In this document: in pieces, positions 1 through 11,472 of the stretch
Layout of the letters: the number at the start of each line of letters is the position of its first letter
How positions within the stretch are numbered: the stretch's first letter is position 1
The notes under the pieces: generated by a model
Seen by the model: the letters and a program-made list of their open reading frames with translations, nothing else
Database searches by the model: none
What the model was told of the DNA's origin: nothing
Assembly: GCF_008831285.2 (NCBI RefSeq)
Contig: NC_045139.1
Span: 20,068,412 to 20,132,411, forward strand
Length of the DNA: 64,000 bases
Source: Nymphaea colorata
Taxonomy: Eukaryota; Streptophyta; Magnoliopsida; Nymphaeales; Nymphaeaceae
Direction of reading: 5' to 3'
Position numbers and translations under genes: made by a program

Positions 1-1163
1 ACAACCACATACATCTAAGTTTCCCATTGTCAAAAATATTTTTGCGAAGAAAGAAAAGTTTTTGAAAATGAAATAGGATTGTAGACCATCAAGCATGAAT
101 CCAATATTGGGTCATTACTTAAGTTTTGGTCTTGATGAAGTTGGCAAATGGAAATATCTTGAGAGAAAAATGTTTAAAAGAATGGAAAAGATGAAAGACT
201 TGAATGTAAGAGAAATGTGGAGAAAAAGAGAGAGAAAGAGATTTTGAAAATCACAAAAGAAAGGATTTAAAAGAGAGAAAGATACATATACATAAACATA
301 CATATATATACATATATATGTATATAGATACGTATATATACATATACAAAAGCTTGTGAAAAAGAAACCATTTTCCAGAGAAAGAGAAAGAGAATTTAGA
401 ATGAGAGAGAGAGAAAGATTTTAAAGAGAAAGAGAAAAAGTGAAAATTGAACACACATACATGTATTCATTTATATATGTATGTGTATAAGAATTTGAAA
501 AAGAACATGTTAAATCATAAAGAGAGAAAAACAAAGAAATGTACTCATATAGACGTATACGTATATAACATGTATATACGTATATATCTTAATGAGAATG
601 AAAATTAAGAAATGACTTAAAAATATCTGACTTCAATTTTTATGTAGGCCGGAGAGAAACTTGGACTCATGCAAGAACCTAAGCTAAGTCTCCAAAGCTG
701 CATTAAAGAGGGTATTTGATTTTGAAACTCTTTTGGAAAATATGATTCTAAATATTTTTATGTGTGAACAACTATTACAAGAAAATTGATTTCTCCGACC
801 ATTGGGTATGGAACAAAATAAAAAATACATGGAATGGAGAGCAACATAGGAAAACACTCATTAGGGTCCCTAATCAGGTGATTAAGAAAGAAACTAAACA
901 TAATAATGACATGAAAATACATATTAACATGTATATATTAGTGAATGGCTTTCCTAGGTTGGACAAGTCTCAACCCCAAAAATCAATATAAGATAAAGAA
1001 ATCTCATCCCCAAACACTCATTCTCGCCATGCACTTGCTCATTAATTAAAGAAACTTAATACAACATATATGTTGAGTAATATATGTTGAGTAAGACAAT
1101 ATAGCAAGCATATTTTTTTGAGATAAAATGAAGAAATAGAATTTATTCCGCCTTGCTCATACT
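1..1163 (-). repeat. LTR copy A, part before the hAT insertion
   Basis: This stretch aligns by eye with the interiors of two complete LTRs at 8367-11042 and 14635-17310. Shared landmarks include the segment with GTAGACCATCAAGCATGAAT (about position 81), the GAGAGAAAG-rich stretch, the ATACGTATATAACATG stretch (about 555) and AGGCCGGA (about 647). The window opens roughly 570 bases inside the LTR, so its outer end is missing. The copy resumes at 3961 after the inserted hAT element. Orientation is taken from the two complete relatives, whose PPT and PBS put them on the minus strand. There is no coding content; the short ORFs here are incidental. Confidence 0.8.
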
Positions 1164-2136
1164 TAGACCTGGGCACCGGGCCGGGCCGCCACGGGTACCC
1201 GATACTCGGCCCAATCCAAGCCCGGGTCCGGGCCTTAAAATTTTCAATCGGGCGGCCCGGTCGTTGAGCCCGCCCCGCCCCGACAGCATAACGGGCCAGG
1301 TCTGGGTCATCGATTCAGCCCGTTGGGACCCGTTCGGCCCGGCACTGCGACTGCGAGGCGTTGTTACTTGTTAGGGTATGAGACTATGAGTTATGATTAA
1401 AAATTTCAGGAAAGCATTTGTTAGGGTTTCGTAACTTTCGTTTGGTTGGAAAGAGAGAGAGAGCCGAGCCACCCCCACCATCGCCACACCGCCGCCGGTC
1501 CGCCGCAGCCATCGTCGATGTCCGGTCCACCACCCAGTTTCTTTGCCTCCTTCAGTGGCTCAACCACTCAAGCTGCTCAACCACAGCAATGCCCGGCATT
1601 GCACTGCGAGGTGGGTTACGTTTTTTTTTTTTGCTAGGGTTTTGAAGAGATAAGTTCATGTCGTCTGAGAACGATCCACTAGAACCATGTTTAGATGAAA
1701 AGGAACAAGAGAAAACATCTATATTACTGAACTTGTTCAATTTTTCTTTATTAAAATGAATTGAAAACTTTCCACAGTAAGTGCAGATAATCGTGGGGCT
1801 CATTCTCATCGAGGTTTAGTTGTTTACTGTTTCAAATTTCAAGTCTCAAATGGCACGCACTTAAACAAGAGCCTCTTATCTCTTAGTAAACACAGAATGC
1901 ATGGAGTATATATATTAAGCAGTAAGCACATTTTGATGGTATGAAGCATGTCTTTCTTTTTGATGTACATGGTTTTCATTGACATGATCAGCTTCAACAA
2001 TCATTCTAAATCGATGGGCAGCTTGCATGAAATAGGTAGAGTCATCAATAGTGACCATGGTCCTTCTAGCCAGTGACCTGTCTGTACAGGACATGCTGTG
2101 TGAATCTAATATGACATCTCTCTTCTGCACGTGCAG

Positions 2137-2380
2137 AAAGGTCCTTCAAGGACAGCTTGCTCTGCTATCAGACTCAATATCTTTTTCCAGAACCCCTTCC
2201 ATCAATAGCATCCCTTCAAGGGATCACCATTCCTGAACATTCTTTCCACAGAAAGTTCAGTTTGGTTTGCAGATTTGTCTCCATTAGAATTCACTCTTTT
2301 AGTGAAAAGAAGTGGCTTATGGTTCAGAGATGTCCAGATACTTGTACTATTATCTCAGACCACCAGGGACTCATCAGATA
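2137..2380 (+). pseudogene. Exon-like fragment inside the hAT element
   Basis: A 244-base open stretch is preceded by a pyrimidine-rich acceptor ending GTGCAG and followed by a consensus donor, GTAAGT. It reads open in the frame whose codons begin at 2139, giving an 80-residue segment with no recognised domain. Spliced directly to the next exon-like block at 3036 the frame does not hold, so either an exon between them is missing or the fragment has decayed. I do not recognise the source gene. The splice signals make a captured host exon more likely than chance, but no conservation can be tested here. Confidence 0.4.
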
Positions 2381-3035
2381 GTAAGTAATCCAAACTGTGT
2401 AAAGTTTGACATTTAGATGACAATCCTGTTCTGTAACTAATGTCATCTCGAAAGGAGAACCAATGTTCTCCTTGCCCTTTTAGTTTTTCTGCACATTTGA
2501 AATCTCACATCTCCAATGTTCAGACGAAGATCAGGGAAACAGGCCTGTTGAGCTCTAAACCGTTAGAACAGCTTTGCATAAATAAAAGTCTCCTGCAGTT
2601 CCATTCTGCCCTATGAGTGGTCATTCTTAATAATTTAAAATTGACCTTTAAGTTGCTCTCCCTCTCTCTCAACTCACATGTATGCTTGCAGACAAGCACT
2701 GGGAATTCTTATTAACATTTACTTTTTCATGTGAAATTGCAGACTTGCAGATGGACATTTCTAGGTTGCTGATGGACTTTGAAGATTTTACTTTCATTTT
2801 TCAAACTCTGTTCATGGACCATTTAAATTTCAGTTTCTGCTTATTGGCTGCTCTCTAATATTACTTGTTTGTTCTTCAGCTTGAACTATTGGTTCAGTGT
2901 AGTTTTTTGTTCATCACTTAAAGGTATAGTTGATGCACCTGGTCGTCAGTTTAATGCTACAACTAGTTTCTATTTCTCATGTGATCATAAATAACTCGCT
3001 CCCATTTTTCTTTTGCAAATTGTGTCATCTTGCAG

Positions 3036-3390
3036 GTTGCGTTGTTGTTGCTCGAGAGTCAATTTGTTCGGCATTCAGCTGGAAGAATATTTTTGGAGCT
3101 CTCTAGTTTTCTTCTGAAAAATGTAAGTTTATTGGATCTTTTGGTGGCATTCTTTCTTTGGAGTGCTTGGTGTACCTCTTACTTTTGCCTATTATGCAGG
3201 AAGATTTATGGAAAGAACTCATGCATCTATTATGCCTCAGTTTAGAAATGACAGTTTTCTATGTTTATGTGCCAGATTTATCATTGCCAGCACCAGAGCC
3301 CAATCTGGTTTTAGAGGATCATCAGATTAAGACTGGTGATATGTTATCAAATATGATACGCTCTGTCCAAGTGATGTTGATGAGTTTAAT
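3036..3390 (+). pseudogene. Two-exon host gene fragment inside the hAT element
   Basis: Two blocks, 3036-3122 and 3200-3390, are separated by a 77-base intron with a consensus donor (AAT|GTAAGT) and an acceptor ending TATGCAG. They join in phase 0 without a stop. The protein segment is leucine-rich, with motifs such as FVRHSAGRIFLEL and LWKELMHLLCLSLEM, and it looks like amphipathic helices of an alpha-solenoid protein. A further open block from about 3400, beginning GVQAASLVGLKAYV after an AG, may be the next exon. I cannot name the parent gene. It is truncated at both ends and has no start codon or promoter, so it is best treated as a captured fragment. Confidence 0.55.
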
Positions 3391-3960
3391 GTAACTAGGG
3401 TGTTCAAGCTGCTTCATTGGTTGGTCTGAAGGCATATGTTTGTGAGGCCATCAACAAGAAATCTAAGATCATGTATATACTTGATGGAATTAACGCTTGT
3501 AAATCTGATGAATCATCTATCTGCTTGTGCATCTTTTTGCTTTTGCTCTTCTAAGTTTATGAACATACTCCCTCTGAATCTTAAGATATAGGTGGAGAAT
3601 TTTGTTTTATGCAGATTGCTGCTTTGCAGCAACATTGTCTTCATTGCTTGTATTTTGAAGCTGTAAAAATTTTCTTAAGAGAAAAACCAGTTGGCTTGAA
3701 GTAGTCTAGAACTGTAGCCTAAACAGCGTGTGATCTAAATTCGACCCATCCTGGCCCGGCTGACCGGACCCAGCCCGACCCGACCCGGATATCAAATATT
3801 GCAAACGGGCCGGGCCTCGGGCTGGCAAGGAGAGGCCCGGTAGCCGGCCCGGCCCGGCCCGGCCAGTTAATAAATGGGCCGGGTAACGCGCCGGTCAGAT
3901 CCGACCTGTTTTCTTAATGGCAGATCCAAACCGGGTCAGGCCGGCAGGCCTACTCATACT

Positions 3961-4733
3961 CTCGGTGCACTCAAGATATAGCTCTCAATTCCAAATAAGA
4001 AATCAATTGAGCTTTCTTGCACGGTCATGGGGTAGTGGCAAGAGGAAATTTGGAAATGAAAATGGAGGATTACATACTTCGGATATGAATGATATTAAAA
4101 ATAAGCCATCTCTTTTGAATGATCTTGGATTTGCCTCGGATGAAGCACCAAGATGATGAACGCCCATGAGATCTCTTTGTGCTCCTTTGAAGAATTTGAA
4201 CTTGGAAAAGCTTGCTCCCAAGATAGGAGAAGAAGAGAGAAATGGAAAGAGAGAGCTAAGGAAAAATTTAGATTTTCAAGTGAGGAAGTAGAAGAGGTTC
4301 CTCCATGGTTGGCTCATACCCAATAGAGAAGATTGTGGGGGTATTTATAAGGAGTTTTGGAGCCAAAACTCAAAATTCAAATTTTTTTGAATTTGACAAG
4401 ATTTTCATGCGATTTCAAATCTTCTTGGAGCCAAAATTCAAAATTTGAATTTAAGAGGGAAGAGTTGGGGAGCAAAATTCAAAATTTGAATTCAAGATGG
4501 AAGAGTTTTGGATTTCTCGATTTGGATCTAAACCTGGATTTTGGATCTAATAATTGGATTTTGGATTTGAATCTCGCGTCTAAGGTTGGGTTTTGAATTT
4601 AAATTTTGTGTTTGGGTTTGGACAAGGTTTAGGAACTCATTTTGGATCGAATAGTCACAAATTTGTTTTGGGTATAAAATTTAAATCCAAATAATAAAAC
4701 AAGTCTTTTTTGAAAAATTTGGGGTGATAACAC
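3961..4733 (-). repeat. LTR copy A, part after the hAT insertion
   Basis: This continues copy A from the second CTCATACT. It runs through CTCGGTGCACTCAAG, which matches 9990 and 16257, to the LTR end AAAATTTGGGGTGATAACA at 4733. The relatives end GGGGTGATTACA. Where they carry five 71-base tandem units, copy A instead has about three copies of an AATTCAAAATTTGAATT palindromic unit at 4365-4500. No polypurine tract follows the end, so this is either the upstream (right-hand) LTR of a minus-strand element whose body lies left of the window, or a solo LTR. Confidence 0.75.
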
Positions 4734-6125
4734 ACATGCTATCTCTGGCTTCTATGGTGAGACTATTGGAGTGACCTCCAGCCAAGTCTATGGTCAAGCC
4801 TTGTGCTGAGGCGACATCACTAATGATGTTCGTTGGGAGTGCACTACCCTGGCTTCTTTCGAAATCTAAGAATTATGTCCCAATAGTAGGAGAGCGATGA
4901 TATGGTTTGACACTACCAGTTAAGCTCCCCTGATGAGAAGTTCACTAGCATGTTAGATGTCTATGATAGGCATGCCAACCAACAGCAGAGAATGCATCAA
5001 TTCCCCTAACCTTTTATCGGAATTTGAGAATCCTTGTCGCCAAGCTGACTTCTCTAGTTATGCAGAGGTCTCCTAATCACATGATTAAACAGGTCTAAAA
5101 TCCTAACCATAAGCACATTTTCATGAAAGACACTCACCATTTTGAGCACTTGGGGTGTTCGCATTTAAATATAATTGCAACTTGGTGAATGACCAAAATC
5201 TGCCCTCATCTATTGCCACAAGTGCAAGCTTGGGAATTCTAATTACTTGTTCTTCAAACCTCATTTAGTAAAGTAGATTAATCACCACTCTCTCCACTTC
5301 ACATTCCAGTGCTCATCTAATAGAATATTGGAAGATTTGAAATCACAAAAGATAATCTGCACAACATCCAAAAATTAAGATATTAGCAATATGATTAGCC
5401 GAAATCCCGCTAGCATCCACACCAATGGGCAGCTTTTTACATGGACAGTTTGGTTTTTAGGTGTACTACAAACTAACCAATCACAGTTGAGAGAAAACTT
5501 CTTGTTCCATATATTAACTATACAAAAACAAAAAGAAGAAGCTTAAGCATGATCTGAAATATGAAAAAAGATATGCCCAATAAAGTAAAACTCTACTTCA
5601 AATCCTAGTTAATGATCAAAGCAATCCAAGAAGCTATTGAATGCTCTCGTAAATGCATGGTAAGAGTATTTTGACATTGGCCAAGAGCATCCAGATGCAA
5701 GAGTAAGGCATGCAATGATGGACAAGCCCAAGGCTGCAATAGACCTTCAATCCAAGGGACTGCTAAAACAAGCTTTGCATGAATTTTTCATGGGCAGAAC
5801 CTTCTTGAATTTGTAGAAGTTTCACTATGGAAGCCATGTCAAGTGGCCATGATGTTGAACATTATCACCACCTGAGTGAACAGAGTTTTTATCTGATTCA
5901 TATAACGAGGAAGCTGAGCTTTTATAAATGAATTTAGCTGATTGACGACAACCTACAAGAGAAGCAACATTTTAACAGTCCATGCAGAAAAGCCAACTCA
6001 ACGAGCAGATAAAGGAAGTAGAAAGTAGAACCAAAACCATGTAGTATGCTTGAGATTTATCATTGTCTGGAATAACTACATCTGATACCCACATACATAG
6101 ATTCTCTAGCCTTTCTCCATGTGCT
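4734..6125. other. Unassigned spacer, no gene seen
   Basis: This stretch has no ORF with a recognisable domain, no tandem array and no terminal-repeat structure that I could find. Composition is mixed and not strongly AT-rich. It may be the old target sequence of copy A or the remains of another element. Confidence 0.5.
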
Positions 6126-7980
6126 GATGTTCGCACCCAACCCCATCCTCGGGGGCATTGAATGCAAATCAGCAAAAATCTTTTTAAATTGGTTTTGAGG
6201 AAAATTTTCAAGAGAAGGGGATCCATCCATCGGTACGAGGTCCAACAGTTCCAACCACCTTTAACAGGGGTAATTGTGCCAAAGATTAAGGATCATTTGG
6301 ATCATGTACGAGTTATTGATGCAAATCCTATATGTTTGTGCATTGAGGTCTTAAATTCAACAATCAAAGTTCATCTTGAATAAGTGACTTGTTTTTGAAA
6401 ATAAATTCCTTGGAAAATGATTTGAAAAGTTATTTGAATATTGGAGGGTTTTCAAATTGATTTGAAAACCTTTGTTTTGTCATTTGTTTTGAAATCTATG
6501 ATTAGAGATTTTGAATATTGAAATTGAGTTTTTTATTGTGAACTCAAGATGATTTTTGTGATGAAATTGTGATGATCAATTTTTGAGAAAATGGCTAAGT
6601 TGCCTTAGCAAGCAAAATTGATTTTGAATTCTCCTTTCCCAAATCGTGTGATTTGGTCTAAGATATTAGAAGCTTGAGATTTTATTAGGTAGAGTTTATT
6701 CCCTTGATGAAGCATAGGTTCCAAATTGTTAGAAAACGTGTTGTTTTCTAAACATATTTTGGCCAAGATTATGAATGCATTGCTTATGTTTTCTTTGAAA
6801 GTTAAGTGAAGTTTACAAATTCTTATTGCAATATGACTTTGTCACCTTTTTGCAACTTAAATTGACCACTTAATTTCTTGAGAAAGTGCATGTGGTGCTA
6901 TTGGCTTTAAGTGAGTCTTGAATATATGAAATGGGAAAGGAAACTAGATGATGCATACATGCTTCACTCTCTCATCATCTGTCAAATTCATTCATTTGGA
7001 AAATGCAAGCTTCGACCTTTTATAATCTCTCAAAGTTCATTACACATCATACAATCTATACATAAAGATTGATTTTAATTAAAATGTAGGACTTTCTCTA
7101 AATGTGCTTATCATATTATTAAGCGCATGAATTAGAGATGCAGTCCATAAGCTTGAGACTTAACAAAAAATTGTCAAAATGATGAAAAATATACAAATGA
7201 TGCTAAAATCAATTTTTAAAATAGATGGGAGACATAGATGACATCCACTTTTGTCTCAAAATTGCCATAAAAATCAGATTTTATTCTGATTTAATGGCTT
7301 AAAATTAAAATATTGATTGTAAGAGTGTTTGACTCTTAGAAAATGATGACATTCAGTTTGACTTCATACAAACTAAACATCCAAGTCTGCAAAAAGCATG
7401 TGCCATCTACTCTTATTCATGTTATGATCTGTCTACATATGAATTAAACACCTAAATCGACAAAAAGAATGTGTCATGTGCTCTCATTCATGCCATAAAG
7501 TTCTAAGAACATTTCTTTCTCCCCAAAATCAAATTAAATTCCAGATTCTTGTGTTAAAAGATCCATTCATTTCTTGGACTATTAAAACACTTTTGATCTT
7601 GTTTTTTAGGGGATACAAAGATTAGAGTCTTAAGTATGATCTTAAATTGTTCTTGAAACATTTTTGAGTCTAAAAATTGATTAATAAAATCAGAAATTTC
7701 TAAAAGGCTTTTAGAGAGCCGATTAGGTAGGATTAGAATCTTTTTTTTTGTTATAGAAGACATAGCCGCTTTGTGGCTGAATGTTGGTAAAGTTTGTAAA
7801 CTTTAAAATTCTTAAATTAACTCTTGCAAAGTATGATCCAATTCAGCAACTTGCATACACTTTATATATGAGTTGTTAGAGTTAAATAAATTTTAAGATG
7901 AAATAAATTCTTAACCAGTTTGGAAATGTGTTTCAACCTGAATTTAAAAGAGAAAATGACTTTTAACAAGAGATTGCACA

Positions 7981-8041
<61 letters not shown>

Positions 8042-8361
8042 GTATCTTACTCATCAAAATGAAATTTTATCAAATGACGGAATGACTCATGAATCATGAT
8101 GATTCAAGGCTACGTTCTTTTATGTAGAAAGATCGAAAACTAGTTTCTAATCTCCTCTACCACCCTTGATCAATTAAATTGAAATACAAGAATCAAACTG
8201 ACCTTAAATGAGAAGAAAAACAGGACAATGCCCAAGCTAGTTCATCAATAATTTTGTCATGCAAAGGTGAATCACATTCATAAGAATGTATCCATCCCTA
8301 ATAAGCATTTTCATCATACATGTTGCAGCAAAATCACTCTCTCACTGTGGGATTCTCTCAT
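6126..8361 (-). repeat. Diverged fragment related to the LTR A/B/C family
   Basis: Around 6126-6330 the order of blocks mirrors the outer end of LTR B (8367-8560). It has a CACCC/CCCC-rich start, a TTTTTAAATTGG stretch, the purine block AAGAGAAGGGGATCC, then ACAGGGGTAAT and GTTATTGATGCA. LTR B has ACCAGGGGTAAT and TTATTGATGCAT at matching places. The similarity fades after about 6700. The rest is AT-rich spacer with a (TA)n tract near 8000. It is probably an old, diverged member of the family; its end points are uncertain. Confidence 0.35.
7981..8041. repeat. (TG)n(TA)n microsatellite
   Basis: About 61 bases: a short TG run passes directly into an uninterrupted TA run. Confidence 0.95.
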
Positions 8362-8366
8362 GGTAG

Positions 8367-11042
8367 TGTTTGCATCCCCAAAATTTTTGGTTTTTTAGAG
8401 TGCTCCAGAAAAATGAGATTTTTATTTGAAAATAAAAGAGAAAGGGACTCGCCAGTTGATACAAGGATCAACCGTTTTCTGCGCCTTTACCAGGGGTAAT
8501 CAATCTAAGGGCTATGTTTATTATTGATGCATTTCATTTTGGCTTAAACATCTTTTCTATATGCAGTATATAAGAATATTGGAAGTTTGATGTTTCAAAC
8601 TTTTGAAAAAGTTTCTTGAACAATTGCTTGAGAATGTGAAACATTTTGATGAAAACTAGATTTGTGAAATCTTTTAAATATCATTTGAAAAGCTTGGGGA
8701 ACCACTTTGAAGTCATTTTAGTGTTCTCTTAAGACTTTAAGTAGACTTGAGATTTTGCTCTAAATCGGTTACAACCGAGTTAGAGCTTCATCTCATCTTA
8801 CTTAAATTCTTTTAGAGATGTGTTTGTACTCATTTGTGATATTGAGTGGAAGTGAATGCATTGATGCATCAATCCTAAGATGAATGGAAGAAAAATAACT
8901 CATTCCTACCACAATATTCATTTAAGGCATTCCTACCATAACATACATCTAAGATTTTTGTTTTTATAATTATCATATATAAGAAAGAAAATTTTTTTGA
9001 AAATGGATTGGGATTGTAGACCATCAAGCATGAATCCAACATTGGGTCATTACTTAAGTTGTGGTCTTAATGAAGTCGGTAAATGAAAAAATTAAAATCT
9101 TAAATGGTAAGATATTGGAAGAATGAAAAAGATGAAGGACTACATCGAAAGAGAGATATAGAGAAAGAAAAAGATCTTGAAAATTATAAAATCACATGTT
9201 TTGAAAAAGAAAGATATGTATTTGTATACATATATGAAAGCTTATGAAAATGATGTTTATATCAAGTAGAGAAGAGAAGATCATTTTAGAAAGAGAAAGA
9301 GAGATTTTAAAATGGAATACACGTACATATATATATTTATATATACGTATACGAGAGTTTATAAAAGTATGTTAAATCATAGAAAGAGAAACAACAAAGA
9401 AAGATATTCATGTGCATGCATACGTATATAACATGTATATACGCATACATTTTCATGAATATGAAAATCAAGAAATGATTTGAAAATAGCCGACTTCAAA
9501 TTTTGATATAGGCCGGAAGGGAGCTTGGACTCATGCAAGAGCCTAAGCTAAGTCTCGAAGGTCACATTAGAGAGATTTCTTTTGAAAAAGTTTTGGAAAA
9601 TATGATTTATATGAAAACATAGAATATTTATGGTTTGGTTACAAGGGAATATGTTTCTTCCACCATTGGGTATGGAAGAAAATTTAGCAACACATCGAGA
9701 CAATCTTTAGGGTTTCTAATGGGGTGATTAGGAAAGAAACTAGCATAAAATGACATGCAAATGCATTTTAATATGTACATTTTCGTGATGGTTTTCTCGG
9801 GTTGGATAAACCCCAACCTCAAAAATTAATATGAAAATAAAGAGCCCCAATCCATACCCTCATTCTCACCGTTCATTGGTTTGTAAATAGAAAGATTATA
9901 ATATCATGCATGGATAATATCAAAACAATATTTAAGAAAAGAAAGAGACCATGATTCAACTATGGAATGGAATCTCATCTTTTCATGTTTTCGGTGCACT
10001 TGAGCATAGCCTCTTGGCTCTAAAATAGAGTTGAGAGTTATCTCTTATGGCCATGGGGAAATGAAAAAAAGAGGAAAATAAATGAAGCAAAAGAACAACA
10101 AGAATATATTGAAAAAATGAGATAACATAACTCAAACATGAAAATGAAAGATCATCTCATCTTCTCATGCTCTCAATGCACTTGAGCATAGCCTCTTGGC
10201 TTTAAAATAGAGTTGAGAACTATCTCTTTTGGCCATGGGGAGAGGAACAAGAGAGGAAAGAAAATATGAGAGAAATGAGAGGGATGATGATTACATACCT
10301 CTAAATGAGAAAATAACTTAAGGAAGATGAACACCTTCACTTGAAGATCCCCTTGAGTGAATCTCCAAGATAATATCTCCAAAAAGGTTGTAGTTTGCTC
10401 CAAGTTGGAGAGAAATGAAAAGAGAAAAGGGAGAGAAGGAGAACTCAAGAGAAACCCTAAGTCTTCATGTGAGAATACTCTAGGGTTTCTCCCAAGGGCT
10501 ACTCTTGCTCAAGAGGGGGGGGAGTGGAGGGTATTTATAGAAGATTTTGGAGCCAAAACCCAAATTTTTGAATTTTTTTTGTAAAAGACCAAAATCGCCC
10601 TTTAAAATGAGGTTCTTTGTCAATAAGGATGGCCAAATGTGTCTTGTTTACTCAAAAAACTAAAATTACCCTCTAAAAGGAGGTTCTTTGTCAAAAAGGA
10701 GGGGCAAATGGGTCTTGTCTACCAAAAAGATTAAAATTACCCTCTAAAAGGAGGTTCTTTGTCAAAAAAGAGGGGCAAATAGGCTTTGTTTACCAAAAAC
10801 ACCAAAATTGTCCTCTAAAAGGAGGTTCTTTGTCAAAAAAGAATGGGCAAATTGGTCTTGTTTACCCAAAAGACCAAAATTACCATCTAAAAAGAGGTTT
10901 TTTGTTAAATGGAAGGGAAAATGGGTCTCAAATGCTTGATTTGGATTTGAACTTGGGTTTTGGATCTAATTTGGATCCAAAAGTGGTGTTTTGTGTTTTG
11001 ATAAAAATGCCTAGTCTTTTAGAAAAATTTGGGGTGATTACA
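8367..11042 (-). repeat. LTR B (3' LTR of the non-coding element)
   Basis: It begins TGTTTGCATCCCC and ends GGGGTGATTACA on the plus strand. The two ends are imperfect inverted repeats (CCCCAAAATTTTT against AAAAATTTGGGG). It carries microsatellite-like TATATA/CGTATA stretches and an internal 71-base array. It aligns with LTR C along its length with scattered substitutions and short indels. Confidence 0.9.
10609..10925. repeat. 71-bp tandem array inside LTR B, about 5 units
   Basis: The motif GAGGTTCTTTGT recurs at about 10609, 10680, 10751 and 10821, with a variant (GAGGTTTTTTGT) at 10894. Each unit contains ACCAAAATT, CCTCTAAAAGGAGG, GGGCAAATGGG and TCTTGTTTACC. CCTCTAAAAGGAGG is itself a near-palindrome. 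Confidence 0.9.
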
Positions 11043-11056
11043 GATGCCTCTCTTTG
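11043..11056 (-). other. Polypurine tract of the non-coding element
   Basis: On the minus strand CAAAGAGAGGCATC lies directly upstream of the LTR start TGTAATCACC. This is the expected place for plus-strand DNA priming, and it fixes the element orientation as minus. Confidence 0.75.
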
Positions 11057-11092
11057 TTACTAAGTCGGTGCTATCCGTGCTTAGTGACAAAG
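11052..11092. repeat. Hairpin overlapping the polypurine tract
   Basis: Arms 11052-11064 (CTTTGTTACTAAG) and 11080-11092 (CTTAGTGACAAAG) pair at 12 of 13 positions around a 15-base loop. One arm includes the purine tract. The gypsy element at 17342-28427 has a weaker inverted repeat (TTAAGC/GCTTAA) at the same place beside its own tract. Confidence 0.7.
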
Positions 11093-11125
11093 ATAAGCAC
11101 CACAAACATTTTTGGAGAGATGTTT

Positions 11126-11472
11126 CAGGCTTAACCCCTTACCTGAATGGGTTGTTTACGCTTATATTGCAGGTTTAACCCCTTGCCTACATGGGTTTGC
11201 CAGTATTGAATTCAGGTTTAACACCCTTGAAATGGGTTGTCTTGGCTCGCATTGCAAGTTTAACCCCTTACCTGTGTGCACTGCGTTAGCTTGCAGGTCC
11301 AACCGCTTACCTGTGTGGGCTGCGTTGACTTGTAGTACAGGTTTAACCCTTTTACCTGTGTGGGTTGCTTTGGCTTGCATTGCAGGTTTAACCCCTTGCC
11401 TGCGTGGGTTGCTCTTTTGTCCATAGTTTCAGGTTTTACCCATTTCCTGAATGGGTTGCTCAATAACAAGTG
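11126..11472. repeat. 44-bp tandem array near the PPT, 8 units
   Basis: Units start at about 11126, 11170, 11213, 11255, 11294, 11338, 11383 and 11430, each 39-47 bases long. The core is CAGGTTTAACCCCTTACCTG followed by a short spacer and GGGTTGC. The array lies in the interior close to the polypurine tract, the place where tandem repeats are known to accumulate in some plant gypsy elements. ORFs on both strands (for example 11112-11426 plus) are only the repeat read through; their proteins have no recognised domain. Confidence 0.92.

Larger units (their letters stand above)
1164..3952. mobile_element. hAT-type non-autonomous element with host gene fragments
   Basis: The element is flanked by a perfect 8-bp duplication, CTCATACT, at 1156-1163 and 3953-3960. 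Eight-base duplications are the hAT signature. Its ends are short inverted repeats: TAGACCTG at the left, and CAGGCCTA at the right, which reads TAGGCCTG on the other strand. About 190 bases inside each end are packed with near-palindromic GGCCGGGCC-type words, at 1170-1350 and 3745-3945, as in hAT subterminal arrays. The related LTR at 9978-10002 aligns across the insertion point without a gap, which supplies an empty-site control. No transposase is visible, so it must have been mobilised in trans. The interior carries exon-like host fragments (next entries). Confidence 0.85.

Noticed and set aside
11112-11426. 104-codon ORF (plus) and overlapping minus ORFs over the 44-bp array
   Set aside because: They simply read through the tandem repeat; open on both strands and in unrelated frames, with no domain.
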